Below, piece after piece: positions 12,680-25,616 of a stretch of 64,000 bases of DNA (positions are counted from its first letter, which is position 1; every line of letters begins with the position of its first letter). The notes under the pieces are model-generated. The model was not told the DNA's origin. It searched no databases and saw only the letters and a list, made by a program, of their open reading frames with translations. Source of the DNA: Adiantum capillus-veneris. Lineage: Eukaryota > Streptophyta > Polypodiopsida > Polypodiales > Pteridaceae. Position numbers and translations under genes: made by a program. The stretch spans positions 48,425,928 through 48,489,927 of the forward strand of contig CM043959.1 in NCBI GenBank assembly GCA_014529385.2, given 5' to 3'.

Positions 12680-13349
12680 AAATCATCCACCACCAGGGTT
12701 TTCTACTCAACGTAGAGACATGCAAACTACAAGAAACATCACAACACCTTTGATAGTGGGATTGAGAGAAAATGTAGAGATGTATCAATGATACAATAAC
12801 ACACCTCAAAGCATGGTTCATGGATCTTTGCCAAATGATTATACACCTCATTGAGAATCACATCAACCTTTATACACCTCAACTCAAATGTGTGTCGCTA
12901 GAAATAAGAGAGCGAAAATTGATGAAAACCTAGAGAAAAAGCATCCGCTGATCAACAAACCTAATGTGAGATTCATCAAAACCAACAAATCCATAAAAGT
13001 TCTAAAAATTTACGCTCATGGGGGCTTGTATAGGTTCACTAATGGTGATCAACATAACTAAAAGTATGTAGAACTCTATATTATAGACCATAAGAGCCTC
13101 TATGTATTCATGTATACAGATGTCCAAGGAGTGCAAGTTTTGATGGTAGATAAGTATGGACAAGAGTACAAACTTGTTGATCAAATTGATGTAGAAAGAT
13201 ATACATACAAGGGTACTTCAATCTCTACATACTTTCAACCAAGTGTCGGACATAGATTTCCAAAAACAATGCCAGAGCATATGTCAGAGATGATCCCACC
13301 AGGATTTTCTCCAAGACAAGAAGAGAGAGTGAGAGACGTCTTTCTGTAA
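12680..13349 (+). pseudogene. Unrecognised coding relic
   Basis: The plus strand gives a broken frame ending in an 80-residue open part (13110-13349) with text such as DVQGVQVLMVDKYGQEYKLV and PPGFSPRQEERVRDVFL. Upstream in-frame text is interrupted by several stops. The amino-acid composition looks coding, but I do not recognise a family. A retroelement remnant is the likeliest explanation given the surroundings. Confidence 0.3.
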
Positions 13350-13754
13350 AGAGACCCCAAATTGGTTAGGTTGGTGACTCAACCATGATACATGAGACCG
13401 TCTCAAGTGGCCAAATGTCTCAGGGTGAAAGCATGAAATGGTGGTCAGTTTTAAGGGCTTTTCTAGGTGGTTTTTGAAGTACTTCTCAAGTTTTATTTGT
13501 TCCCTTCAAATAATTTATCGGGGACGTGGAAAATTGCAAGAAATGGAAAATGCGGCCACTTCAAGAATGCCATCATTTTTTGAACATTGTTTACGGGTAG
13601 AAGGTGACTGTGACTTCTCTTGCATGCCATTCTACACAGCAAGAAGCTACCCACGCGCTACTACATCTTCATGCACCCTGCGTGAATAGAGCGAGGAAGA
13701 AGTACAGACGCCTACCCTCTCTGTGCGACCTCAATCTTCACCGGGTACTGTAAT

Positions 13755-13868
<114 letters not shown>

Positions 13869-13938
13869 GTAGTTGAGCAATGTGTTTGTTTGAGGACATT
13901 GTGAATCATGGATTGTGTTTTTTTGTTTGTACAGTAAT

Positions 13939-16900
13939 ATGAAGACTCCACCACGAAAGTGCACCATGGCAGCAGCAGCTGATGGTGGTTCATCTAGCAT
14001 GCTTTCATCTAGTAGCAAGCCTAGGAGCTTCACAACATTGGGCATGAAGTCTGAAACTATCGGCGAAAAAAGCATTGGTACATATCAACTCTGTCTCTTC
14101 AATTGTAGAAATGTTCTTTTCAATGTTTGTTTACTATGTCAAATGTGGTTTGTAGCAAGATCTTCCTGGAGGATTCAATACCCTAAGAAAACTCGATTTT
14201 GCTACACACGAGAGGAGTTTCATGAGGAGTATGGCTTAAGCTTGGAGGGCAAGCTCTACCAGCACCTCAGTGAGGTTGATGTCACAGATCAGGATTGGTT
14301 GTTGGTCTTCATGAAGAAAAGGGAGAAGGGCTCTAAAATCTTTCTACATATGATGCGGCCTGAGTTTGTAGACGAATGCAGGTTACTGTTTCACAAAGTC
14401 TACCAAAGCATGCCATCCAACAAAGAGATCACACACAAATTTGCAACGTTGTTTGTGTACGAGCAATGCCCAGCTGCTCGGCAAGATCCTGCAGGTCGAA
14501 AGGTTGCATGGGCTGCTTTTGGTGAACAGGTTTTGGACCATTGCAAGAAGCTTCTAGGTGGCATTGACAAGAAAGTAAAGATTTGGCTGGAGAATAATGA
14601 GGGGACATCACTTCAGCCCCTTCGTCTTGACAATGTCGGGGCAAGTCATAAAAGTGGGCAAAATGCTCTCTTATCTGGCAGCACTTCTCTAGTTAGTGCC
14701 TCCTTTATAAGCCAGCAAGTAAATGCACAGGTGGAGCAGATTCTGGATGCAAAAAGGGATGCATTAAAGGTTTTGAACACAACATTGGATAATGTGAGAC
14801 TATAGCTACAAGACAGGAACCAAAATATGTGGAAGATACAAGGGACATCTTCGGCCGCGACAGTGCTTCAGGGGCAATTGCAAGAGCTCCAGATATTGCG
14901 GTCCAACATGAAGGGAGTTGTCGATACCGACCCTGATTTTTTGGTGATTGAAGACAAGATGGCTGCTCTAACTAGTGCACTCACAGCTCTTGGGGCCGAT
15001 GCAAGCAGCTCGAGCATAAGAGATGAGGTGGATCGTCTCCAGGTATGTGTCGACCAAGTCAAGGCAGGATTTTTGTTTATGTGGTAATGCCCTAGGTACT
15101 TGACATGGTACTCTCTTCTATTTAGGTGGTTTTGTTTGCCATGCTAGTTATTTCTATTTATGTGGTAATGCCCTAGGTACTTGACATGGTACTCTTTTCT
15201 ATTTAGATGGTTGTTTTTGTCATGCCAGTTATTTCTATTATGGTGCTAAGTGCCCAACATACCTGACATGGTAGTTTTTTCTATTGTGGGATTCTATCAT
15301 GGTAATAGTGCCCAAGGTACTTGGCATGGTAGTTTCTTTTTACATTCTTTTTGTTACGGTGACATTGACCAAGTACTTTTCCATGGTGGTTTTTTTTTTC
15401 TATGAGTATTTGTTTTTTCCATGGAAGTTTGTCTATTATTGTGGTACTTGTCATGGTAGTTTTTTCTACCATGACAGGTGCAAGGGTCATGGCTATTTTT
15501 CCAGGTATCATGTAATGGCCAAAATGCCTATCATGGTACTTTGTTTGATCATGGTGGTGTTTTTTTCATGGCAGTATTTCCTGCTATGGTACTTTTCTTT
15601 TGCTATTGTTGTAGTGCTCAAGGTACTTTTCTACTATCCATGGTATATGTCATTACCTTAGTGGTTTTTTGGAAATCCATCTCTATTATGGTGGCAGTGC
15701 CCAAGGTATTTTTTCATGGTTTTTTTTTACTATGGTTGATTGTTTCTTTAAGGAAGTTTGTTGCTATTGTGGTTGTGCCCAAGGTACTTGTAAAGGTAGT
15801 TTTTCCTATTAAGGTGGTTGTACGGTCATTGCTTATTAGTGTGTAGTGTCCAAGAAACTTGTCATTGTAATTTGTTTTTGGTCATGGTGGCTTTTTTATC
15901 ATGATAGTCTTTCCTGTTATGGTAGTAGCTTTTGCCTTGATGTTTTTAATGGAATGGCAGTTTTCTGTTACATGGTGGTAGTGTCCAAGGTACTTTTCTA
16001 CTTGCCATGGTATTTTTAATTGCCTTGGCGGTTTTTTGGAGTGTCCAAAGTACTTTTTTATGGTAGTTTTTTATGTCAAAGGTACTTGTCATGGTACTTT
16101 GTGTTGTAATGATGGTTCTCATATCTAATCCTTGTGGGCCTTTTGTTCTTCATTTGTCATGCAGAAAGAAGTGACTGACTTGGAAGCATCAGCGAGTACG
16201 TGTGTGCAACAGATCAACTTTTGTGAGAGCATGTTGGAGTAGGTGAAGGCTGGTGACACAATGTTACTGCTTCCGACAGCTGGCCAGCACTTGAGCCACT
16301 TGCAGGCTACATTCTCTGTTCCAGGACTATGTGCTGCATTTGGTCTTGCATTCATAGCTTCCCATGTGGTTTGTGTATACACGCTAGCATGTGGTCATGC
16401 ATACCATGCTCTGTGTTTTGCTGCCTGGGTTGGATCAGAGACGGTATGTGCGTACGCCTCTTGCAAGAGTAGTATTCCAGATTCACTTAAATCAATGCTC
16501 CTGCATACAAGTTGGTTACCGTTGCTTCCAATATCATATAAATCCAAGAAAAGTTCAGGTTGCCTTGAAGTATCTTCTGATTGCACAAGCTTGAACTTCA
16601 CTGATGTGCTTGCATGTTCTGGCCATATTCCTTGTGTGGCGCCGAAACAGGATGACGTGCCAAAGGTTGTGCTACAAGCTACTCCTGAAGCCCATAGTGT
16701 GTACTCCAGTGAGGGCACTCTAGTTGTGAAGGTAGACCCCCCTGCAAGCACAACAACAGTTGAGCCACAACCAAGCGAAAGCAGTCCAAAGGAAGATGCA
16801 ACGGTTGACGATGCGGAGGCAATAGCGCAAGAGGGAGTGGATGTAGTGCAGTGCATGGTAGCTGGTGATGAGAATCCAGATTCTCCCATCTTTCTGAGTG

Positions 16901-18226
16901 ACATGGTGAAGGTGTCAAAGAAGCGCAAGAAAAATAGTGATGGTAAGTGGTAATGGTATTGGACTTGTCAACTTCTATACAATGTCTGCATGGGGCTGAT
17001 GTGTTGTTTTATGACATAGGTGGATCTTCCAAAAAGAATAGACCTTCGGAGTCCACACGTTCAAAGTACCATGCTCATCATGCAGATGGAGATATGGGAG
17101 AGAGGGAAGCACCCAGATCACCTCCTGTCGTGAAGAAGACTCCCAGAAAGAGTACTCCCCTCCGCAATCCTTCTAGTGTTTCCCACCCCCCCAAGCCTCG
17201 AGTTTGCAAGAAATTGTGACTCTTCAATTGTAATACAAGAATCTGTGATTCTTGATTTTGAATGCAAAAGAAACTTTTTTATCGGCCTCTAAGTTTTTGT
17301 CGCTTTTATGTTTCATAAGCACAATGTCTATGTTTTTGTCGGCCTCTATGTTTTTGTCGCTTTTATGTCAAATATTGCCTCGTGTTTATTTTACAATGTT
17401 GAATGCTGTCTTTTCAGAGTGTCCAAAGGAAAAGGGGACCCTCAAGCTGCCCGTAGAGGAAATCATCATCATCAGAGATCCCCCAAAGTACATTCCCCAA
17501 GTTATCTCCTCCTTGCCATATGATGATCCAACCCGATCAGCCCTCATATTAGATCTTAATGGTGTACTTTGTCTTACATGTACACCTAATAAGCATGACC
17601 CATCGTCTGTCCCCGATATTGAAGCTACATCATTTGTCAAGCATGAGGAGGCAGATGGCAGGTACCTGTTTGTTCTAAAAGATGCACAGGATTTTATTGC
17701 ATGGGCTGTGACATGGGCAAATGTCTACATATGGAGCAGTGCAATGCTCAGCAGAGTGGGCTCAAGAATTTGAAGATGTTTTCCCCAGGTTCACAGTTAT
17801 ATTAGTGGATGGGCTGGACAACAGTTATGTGATGTGGGTAGTTACTATTTTGGTGGTGGAAGGCCAGCATTTTTCAAGGTATTGCAGAATTTTTTGGCGA
17901 AGCTGCAGCGGTATGATACCAGCAATGTCCTTTTAATTGACAACAGTTCCTATAAATGTCATTATAATCCCTGTGGTACTTACATCATAGTGTCTGGTAT
18001 TGAGCACCGCTCCAGCCAATACTTGTCAAAAGATCTAAAGGCCTGGCTAGAGGGATGGCAACATGCTACAGATCGTCGTGCCTTGGCGGACACATTCAGC
18101 AAACCAAAACCTACTGATGACGACAAGTATGTATTCACAGCAATTGCAAAAGGGTTTCAAAAGACATCGTATGATGCGTACTTATGTGGGCCACAGCTCA
18201 TGCCCATAGAGTGCAAGCGACGATGA
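13939..18226 (+). pseudogene. Locus X plus gene: coiled-coil, RING-H2-like and FCP1/HAD-like protein
   Basis: A spliced gene. Likely exons are 13939-15042 (perhaps with a 78-nt intron at 14078-14155), 16165-16942, 17020-about 17216 and 17418-18226, with GT/AG borders. Exon 1 is an unrecognised helical region. The second exon has CGHAYHALC followed by paired Cys, like the C-H-H-C half of a RING-H2. The last exon shows DLNGVL, then NVLLIDNSSYKCHYNP, the start and end of an FCP1/NIF-type phosphatase fold, with Asn for the second motif-I Asp. In-frame TAGs occur at 14803 and 16240, both where Gln fits, and a frameshift near 17750 breaks the phosphatase. The gene converges on a transposase gene and shares a dispersed motif with it. 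Confidence 0.6.
15043..16164 (+). repeat. Intron filled with degenerate GGTACTT/CATGGTA repeats
   Basis: This intron (GTATGT ... TCATGCAG) consists largely of degenerate units containing AAGGTACTTG and CATGGTAGTTTTT. The same motif fills the space between the two genes of locus X and the intron of the minus-strand gene. Confidence 0.7.
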
Positions 18227-18544
18227 CGTCCCTTGATTTTTTTAGGATGACAGATCCTCTATGTACCTTTTGTAACTAAAATAAACCCGTGCCAGAACCT
18301 TGTATATTTATATGCTACTTTCCATGTGGAAACCAATTTTTTGGCTTCATTTTGATTTCCATTATAACGGAAGTAATGACTTGATGTCAAATTGTTGAAG
18401 ATGTAATATATTCCAACTGGTTGGATGCGTTGTCTTTGTGTCCCAGCATTGAAGTGTTATTTTTCTTATTCAAGTAGTTTAAGACTGTTTAAGTGTCCAA
18501 GCATTGAAGTGTTATTTTTCTGATTCCGTTATTGTTTCCCAATT

Positions 18545-19290
18545 TAAAAGAGTTACAATGTAAGGTACTTTGGGTTGGCATACCAAAACTTGTTGTGTAC
18601 AGAAACCACACAGGGACTACCTATAAGGTACTTTGGACTGGCATACAACAACTTTTACAAGTCCTTGTTTCCTACATAGTTTAATACAATTTCCACCTGT
18701 GAACTACTTGTAAGGTACTTTTGGTTGTCATACCTGTAAAGAACCTATAAGGTACTTTGGGCTGGCATACAACTTTTACAAGTCCTTGTTTCCTACATAG
18801 TTTAAGATAGTTTCCACGTGTGAACTACCTGTAAGGTACTTTTGGTTGTCAGACATGTAAAGAACCTATAAGGTACTTTGGGCTAGCATACAACTTTTAT
18901 AAGTCCTTGTTTCCTACATAGTTTAAGATAGTTTCCACCTGTGAACAACCTGTAAGGTACTTTTTGTTGTCAGACATGTAAAGAACCTATAAGGTACTTT
19001 GGGCTGGCATACAACAACTTTTACAAGTCCTTGTTTCCTACATAGTTTAATACAGTTTCCACCTGTGAACTACCTGTAAGGTACTTTTGGTTGTCAGACC
19101 TGTAAAGAACCTATAATGTACTTTGGGATGGCATACAAAAGGTTTTACAAGTGCTTGTTACTTACATATCTTAACATACAGAAACCACTTGAGGACTACC
19201 TTAAAGGTACTTTGGGCCGGTAGATAAACTTTTAGAAGTGCTTGTGAACTACATGTAAGGTACTTTAGGCTGACAGAGAGGTACTTTGTG
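18545..19290. repeat. Tandem array, about 120-bp units, between convergent genes
   Basis: Units with AAGGTACTTTGGGCTGGC, then ACAAGTCCTTGTTTCCTACA recur about every 120 bp (for example near 18656, 18778, 18898 and 19022). Outer copies are more degenerate. The array lies between the 3' ends of the plus and minus genes of locus X. Confidence 0.85.
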
Positions 19291-19474
19291 TTCCAGAATT
19301 GAAATGCTATTTTTGTTACTCAAGTAGACAAAAGAGTTTACAAGTACTTGTTTGGACTGGCCTGCAAGAGGTTTTGACTCCTACGATAGGCTCCTACAAA
19401 AACCACATGTGGAATAGTTGCATGGTACTTTGAAGCTAATTACTAGTACTTCTACAAGTTACTTGGGCAACAAC

Positions 19475-22400
19475 CTATATCACTATTGGCATACTATTGT
19501 ACACATTTTCATATACTTCTGCAGCGAGTTTGAACTTATGTGGCTCTCCTTCTAAGGGTTCCAAGGGTATCTTAATCGATCTAACCAAGTGTGATGCAAG
19601 AAGCACTTTTGGTTGACTAGCAGGCATGTAATAGATATGCTCGGCACCTTCCACTAGCTCGTAATAGTACCCCTCAACCAAATAGCTCCCTCCAGAAAGT
19701 ATGTTTCCCTAGGAATCACTCAAGGCTCTTGCTGTTTTGTATTTCTCCTGTGAGCACCTCAAAAGGTAGAAGTCAGCTCCATCTTCATTGGCATTGGTGG
19801 CAAAGGCATCATCGATGCATAGAGCATCACTAATTGTGTCATGGTGCCCACCATACATCGGCAGATCTGATCCTTCGTCATCGCTAAAATATTCACTTTC
19901 TGCATTGTCACCATCCAATGCCTCAAGGGTTAGATACTCCCAGTACTCAACATGTGTGTTGTTCAAGCATCGTCTCCAACGCTGGGACATACAAAATTCA
20001 CAAAAACAAGCGAGAAGTCTGGAACAGAGTGCACACTTGTCGCTCTTGGAGTATCCATTGACACAGTGTATTGATCGTGAGCCTTCAACTCGCTTGCAAT
20101 TCCACTTCTTCTCCCTTGGCACCTCAGTTGCTTGGACCTCCCAAAAAATCCTATTCACCCCTGTGTGACCACTTTCATCATTAAATTTATGCTTCAAGAA
20201 GCCAACAACATCCTTGGCACACTTCATGTGCCATGCATCAGCCTTTAACTACTCATGTGTTAAAGACCTCTTAACAACTGCCCCTGCCCCATCATGCTCC
20301 CCATTTCCGTGGCCCGAGGCAAAGAAACTCCACAGCATTTCAATGCTAGTCAAACCATAGTACCTAAAACAATGACCCACCTTCAATGCTGGGCAGAAAC
20401 AAATTTCTGGAAACTTTTCATCAGAGGTGGAATAAAACCTGGCGTACCTTGACACGAAGAAGAACGGTCTAGATGACTTGAATTGAGCAGCACATCCATC
20501 TGACCACACCCAGTGCCGCTTCAAGAAGTTGAATCCCTGATTTTGAAGCCAAACACTATGCAGTTGCAAGCAATGTTGCACAAAAAGCGTGTCATGATCT
20601 TTGTCATCAGAAATGTAAAAATGTGTATATTTTAACACTTGGTCTTTCTCGTCTCGAATGTATGTAACGTGCACCAAGATGGTGACTTGTGAAGAGTACC
20701 AATGCATTGACTGGATTTCATTCTGCTCCTTAAATGATTAATTTTTCGCAAAGTCAATAACAGAGACCACTACATCTCTAGGAAACCTATGAATGCAATC
20801 TTTGAACTGCTGAGATTGCCACCGGGCAATAAAATTGTGTCGGATGTAAGTGGTCAGATGCTTTTTAAGAAAAGTTGTGAAATCCTTGCATCCCATTTCC
20901 TTCACCAGAAGATCCTTGCGCTTCTTGCCTTGAGAATGGGTTGAGGCAACGTCTTCAAACACCTTAACAGAAATTTGGGCTGCACTTTCAAGTGTTTCGT
21001 TTGGACAAAGCAATAATATCTTCGACCCTCATTGAGGACATTCTCCCTTCAAGCAAGTCAACTTATGAAATGCGGAGTCCATTGGTTTTTCACATAACAC
21101 ACTTTCAGTCAATGTGCTTACACTAGTGTATGTGTATGTGGCAGCTTCACACTTACTCAGAGCCTCTTTTGGCAAGCATATAGCACACATGCAACCACAC
21201 CCATCGCCGTGGATGCCTGTCTTACTGTGTCTCGTGTGGTTGAATGCTTCCTTGAGATATATCATCTTAATATGAGCAATACAGCAGCACGTGTAACGGT
21301 CCTTCAACTTACGAACAAACCAAGGTTTCAATCCCTCAAAACATATGAGTGAGATCTTGATGTGTGGATATTGCATTTGGAACCTCATGTAAAGCTCACC
21401 CTGTGAAAGAAAAAATAAAACCCATCAGAGGCTCAGACTTTTTTCAAAGTAAAAGCTCTGTGAGGTATTCAATGATTTTTTCTACCTCCAAAGTACCTAG
21501 AGCACCTCTTTACTATCATGGTACTTCCATGACTACCTTTGAAATGAACTCTATAGTACTTTCAAGACTACCGTTGTGAGGTATTTTAGACTCTTTTAGA
21601 GATCCAGAGTACCTAAAGATCCTCTTTACTGTCATGGTACTTCCATGGCTACCTTTGAAAGGAACTCTATGAACTTTTTCTACCTCCAAAGTACCTAGAG
21701 AACCCATTTAAACTCACATGGTACTTTCAAGACTACCTTTGCAAGGTATTCTAGACTCTTTCAAAGATCTAGAGTACCTAAAGAGCCTTTATACTATCAT
21801 GGTGCTTCCATGACTACCGTTGAAAGGAACTATGTGACTTTTCTCTGCCTCCAAAGTTCCTAGAGAACCTCTTCACTCTCATGGTAAACAACTACCTTTG
21901 AAAGGTCCAGAGTACCTAAAGAGCCTCTTTACTGTCATGGTACTTCCATGACTACCTTTGAAAGGAACTCTATGAACTTTTTCTACCTCCAACGTACCTA
22001 GAGGACCCATTTAGACTCGCATGGTACTTTCAAGACTACCTTTGCGAGGTATTCTAGACTCTTTCAAAGATCCAGAGTACCTAAAGAGCCTTTTATACTA
22101 TCATGGTACTTCCATGACTACCTTTGAAAGGAACTCTATGACTTTTCTCTACATCCAAAGTTCATACCTATGAAACTTTAGGAGCATACCTGTGAATCAT
22201 CAAGCAAATGTATTGGATGCTTTATGTAAGATTTTCTGCCCAATCGTTTTTGACACACATCTTTTTTGTTTGGCGACACTCTTGTCTCTATCTGCCAAAA
22301 GGAAAAAACAAGGTCTTTTGTCGCTTGTGTGATGGTGGAACTTTGAGGTACTTGACAACTACATAATTGCAAAGGAAATGCGCCAACCTCAACCTGTTTT

Positions 22401-23158
22401 AACCTTGAATTGGCTGCTGCAAAGTTTCGCCGATGCAATCCAGTAAATCTGGCCAACTTGGAGTTGCTAATAGACCTTGATGGATCTCCTTCACTATTCA
22501 CCAACATCATGCAAACAGCTCTTTTAATCTTCAGCTCTTCAGACATGGATGCTTTGACTTTAGTAATTGTGCCTCGAATATTGGATAGTATTGACTTCTC
22601 ATATGCATGATGCAAACGTCTAAAAGATGGCAGTCCTAGAAGACATTGAAAGGAGGTTTTCTTAGCATCGCAAGTCATGCCTTTTGTTGCTTCCTGCCAG
22701 CATTTTGAGACTTTCATGCAAACCTGATTCACATCTTCTGTTGACCTTGAACCTGATGCATCACTTTCTCATTGTCTCCTACGGCTCTCTCTTTTCATCA
22801 TAGACCAATATTCTCGCATCCGATGGTTACCTTCATGGCGAATTGTGACTGATTCATCTCTGTGGTAATTGTGAGTCATGTCATCATGAAGTGGATTGTG
22901 TTGCGCATGCTGCTGAAAGTACTCAGAGCCCTGCAGTGTACTTGGAGGTGGCTCGTTTTGCACAATCCTCTCTTCAAAACATCTGACACCACAAGCAATG
23001 GCCGGCCATCCAACATGGAAATTGTGTGGAGGTTGTTGCTGGTGCGGAACGTGCTCTCCCAAGCTGCTGAAATCGACATTCCACAAAAGGTGACAATCGA
23101 TTGGAGGCTGCTGCTCAGACACATCCTGTTGGCCAATCTCCTGCTGCAACATCTCCAT
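19475..23158 (-). pseudogene. Locus X minus gene: DDE-type transposase-like protein
   Basis: Two exons: about 23158-22190 and 21400-19475, with GT at 22189 and AG ending at 21401, phase 0. Exon 1 is Gln-rich, then reads SNSKLARFTGLHRRNF. Exon 2 gives LKDRYTCCCIAHIKM (Cys/His region), VVVSVIDFAKN, HWVWSDGCAAQFKS and GHGNGEHDGAGAVVKR. Asp-Phe-Ala-x-Asn, S-D-G-x(3)-Q-F-K and H-G-x-G-x(2)-D-G-x-G are the catalytic blocks of a widespread family of transposon-encoded proteins that I know only as uncharacterised. The frame has no shift but stops at 22769 (TGA), 21029 (TGA), 20738 (TAA), 20249 (TAG) and about 19709 (TAG). The start is uncertain because the frame runs on into a CT/GT repeat. Confidence 0.65.
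21401..22189 (-). repeat. Intron with about 190-bp repeats containing CATGGTACTT
   Basis: The intron of the transposase-like gene is built of about four diverged units with CATGGTACTTCCATGACTAC, GAGGTATTCTAGACTC and AAAGTACCTAGAG. The GTAC core is shared with the other non-coding parts of locus X, although the longer units differ. Confidence 0.8.
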
Positions 23159-23237
23159 CCCGATCTCCTGGACCTTTAGTCTCCACACCTTATGACAATT
23201 CTCCACAAGTTCCTGCTGCAATTTTCCTTCTTCTTGC

Positions 23238-23238
23238 A

Positions 23239-23293
<55 letters not shown>

Positions 23294-23306
23294 ACGTAGG
23301 CTGCAG

Positions 23307-23339
<33 letters not shown>
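23238..23339. repeat. GA and CA microsatellites upstream of transposase-like gene
   Basis: A GA tract (about 23238-23291) and a CA tract (about 23310-23338) lie at the 5' side of the minus-strand gene. In the gene's own sense they read GT then CT. Confidence 0.9.
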
Positions 23340-23417
23340 GAGCTCGTAGACTACTGAAAGGGTAGGTAGAGAGTCTTGCATTCGACTAAATCAAGAATCG
23401 TTAAAGTCGTTGGCACA

Positions 23418-23421
23418 ACGC
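23418..23421. repeat. Target-site duplication ACGC (left copy)
   Basis: ACGC precedes the LTR start at 23422 and follows the second LTR at 32126-32129. Joining the flanks gives continuous older DNA. Confidence 0.7.
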
Positions 23422-24563
23422 TGTCAGGAGTTTTCTGGAGCAAGGGATTGCGCATATGTACATATACATGCATGGTGCATCAAATAAAGGATTTCCCATT
23501 TTCCTTAGCCAGGTGGTTATGTGGGGCCCACATGTGTACAGGTAGGACAGGGTGTACATAGTGCATCGATTTTCACTATTACCAGTACCACTGTGTTTTT
23601 TCTACAATAAGGAGGATTTGGTAGCGCGTAAAACTTCTCGAGGAAGCTATCCGAGGGCCGACGACGTGAGGTCAGCAGGTGCGTCAGATGGCATCTAGTG
23701 GCGTCAGGAGGTCGAACGGGGTCAATACTTGCTGGTGGAGAAGTACGAACACAACGTGGGTGTTTCCTTGTGATAATTATGCAGAAAGGTCATCATTAGG
23801 ACCACTTTTTGGGGCCACTTCACGTGGTGGCGAGACGCATTATTGGAAAAAGCTAAGTGACAGGTGTGCGTATGGATGCAAAAAGGTGACAACTATGCAC
23901 TGCGAGGTCAGTTTTTGGCCTGTTCGGGGTCCGTTTGAGGTCATCTAAAAGGCCAAGGGTGCCCATGTGATAAAGAAAAGTGTGGGAACTGAAAAAACTG
24001 AGAGAAGACCAGAAACAACGTGGAGAAGAGAGGAGGAACAGCCGCAGGTGTGTTTTTGGGGTTTTTGGAGCTTGTTTTAGCCGTAAACTGCTCATCCGAG
24101 GTCGGATTTGAGCACTTTGACATTGTAGACTGGGGTTTTGGGCCGTTCCGGACGCGATGGCGTTGTCCGTTTTGCCAAATTCCTCACTCTTTTCCTGCTG
24201 TTTTTCTGTGTAAGTTTCTCCTATGAGCGAAGTTTCTGCTCTAGTTTGTGATTGTATCTAGTATCTTTTACCCATATTGTGTGAGTTGTTTGCCCCATTG
24301 GTGTAGGTCCAAGCTCATTTGTATCTAAACATCAGAAATTCTCCTCTTTTGAGCTGAGGTTTTTGGGTGTGTGTATGTGTGTGTGTGTCTGTGTGGAGTG
24401 GGCAAGTGGATAGTCTCTCTCCTCTCACTCCAGAGTGTGTTCCCTGTCTCGGCCAGGTGTGTTGTGTAAGCCGATTGGTGCCCCATAGTGTGTGTGTGTA
24501 TCTTCCCAAGAGTGTGTGTCGGGTTGTTATAGAGGCGCTGTGTGTGTTTTCATCCCGCTCACA
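23422..24563 (+). repeat. 5' LTR of Tat-type gypsy
   Basis: It starts TGTCAGGAG and ends CGCTCACA, and matches 30988-32125. It carries GT-rich low-complexity stretches near 24367 and 24490. Confidence 0.92.
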
Positions 24564-25616
24564 TTCTTTTGGCACCCCCACGGAGGATCTTCTTCGAGTA
24601 CCTTCTGCTTCGAGCTTCGAGCTTCGAGATTCGGGATTGCAGGTTGCAGATTACAGGTTACAGGGACAGGTACAGGTACAGGTGATTCACACAGGTACAG
24701 GTAGCTGGAGGACAATGATATAGTAGCAGTGATGTCACTTGCAGTTGTTGTGGGTATGCATCACTTGGCGCCTATTTGAGCTCATTGTCTGCTGGATTGT
24801 ACGTTACTTGTGGAAACTGCCATTGTACGCATTTGTGGAGCCATACTTGGTTGTATTTGGCAGTCCCAGCCATTTCTGAGACTTGGTCTGGAAGATAGTC
24901 ATTTCTGAGACTTGACTATATGCGATTTGCATTAGCCTTCGTGTGAGGGTCGATAGCGTGAGGTTTTTATTGAGCTGGGGGATTCTCAAATGTAGAGATC
25001 CTTTCGGTGATACAGGTAGCTGGAGCACCCTTTTTGTGACCTCGCCATAGGCTATGTACTAGTGAGTCCTACTTGATGCTCGGGTTCTATTGTTGACAGT
25101 TTATGCATACATAGACAGTCTATATTTTGGGTTCCTACTGCTCTACTTCTGGGGAAACTCTGTCGAAATTTTCCCAAGTTATGATGGCTGGTTTTTTGGT
25201 ATTTTGAGCCATTTATGCTGTTATGCTGCTGAAATTTTGGCAAAATCAGAGGTTGAGTCAGGTGTGCCTTCTTGGGAGCTTCATGGTTGGCTTTAATGGA
25301 TGATCAAAATGGCCCTCAGTTCACTCCTTTTCATTTAACTCAAAGAATTCAGATTAATGTTCATGTGTCCAGGAAGATCTTTTTCTAGCAGCGCATAGTC
25401 TTTATGTTTGGGCCAAGAAGATTGAGAGAGATCCTGGAATGTCCTTTGCCTGTTGTAATTCCAATGATCAACTATGAAAACTCATTTGATGTGCATATGT
25501 TTGTCCTTATCTAAAGCTGAGCTCCATTGAAGTTTCTAGGGATTGGGTAGTGAAAAGTTTTGGGTTCTTGCACGTGTGTTCGAAGGGGTTCTCAAAGCAT
25601 CATAATTTGGGTAGCC
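24564..25616 (+). other. Gypsy leader with possible primer-binding site
   Basis: About 1 kb between the LTR and the gag ATG is non-coding. TGGCACCCCCACGG at 24570, six bases after the LTR, has the TGG start of a primer site, but I cannot assign the tRNA. Short tandem motifs follow (CTTCGAG repeats near 24608 and ACAGGTACAGG repeats near 24660-24710). Confidence 0.5.

Noticed and set aside
15284..15846. Overlapping frames of 120 residues in the locus X intron
   Set aside because: They lie between good splice sites, read as hydrophobic translation of degenerate repeats, and have no homologous features.
18545..19290. CRISPR-like spaced repeats
   Set aside because: Units of about 120 bp are tandem and diverge gradually, with no unique spacers, and the DNA is eukaryotic.
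19475..21388. Programmed stop-codon recoding in the transposase-like gene
   Set aside because: Three different stop codons occur at unrelated positions. Ordinary decay explains this better than recoding.
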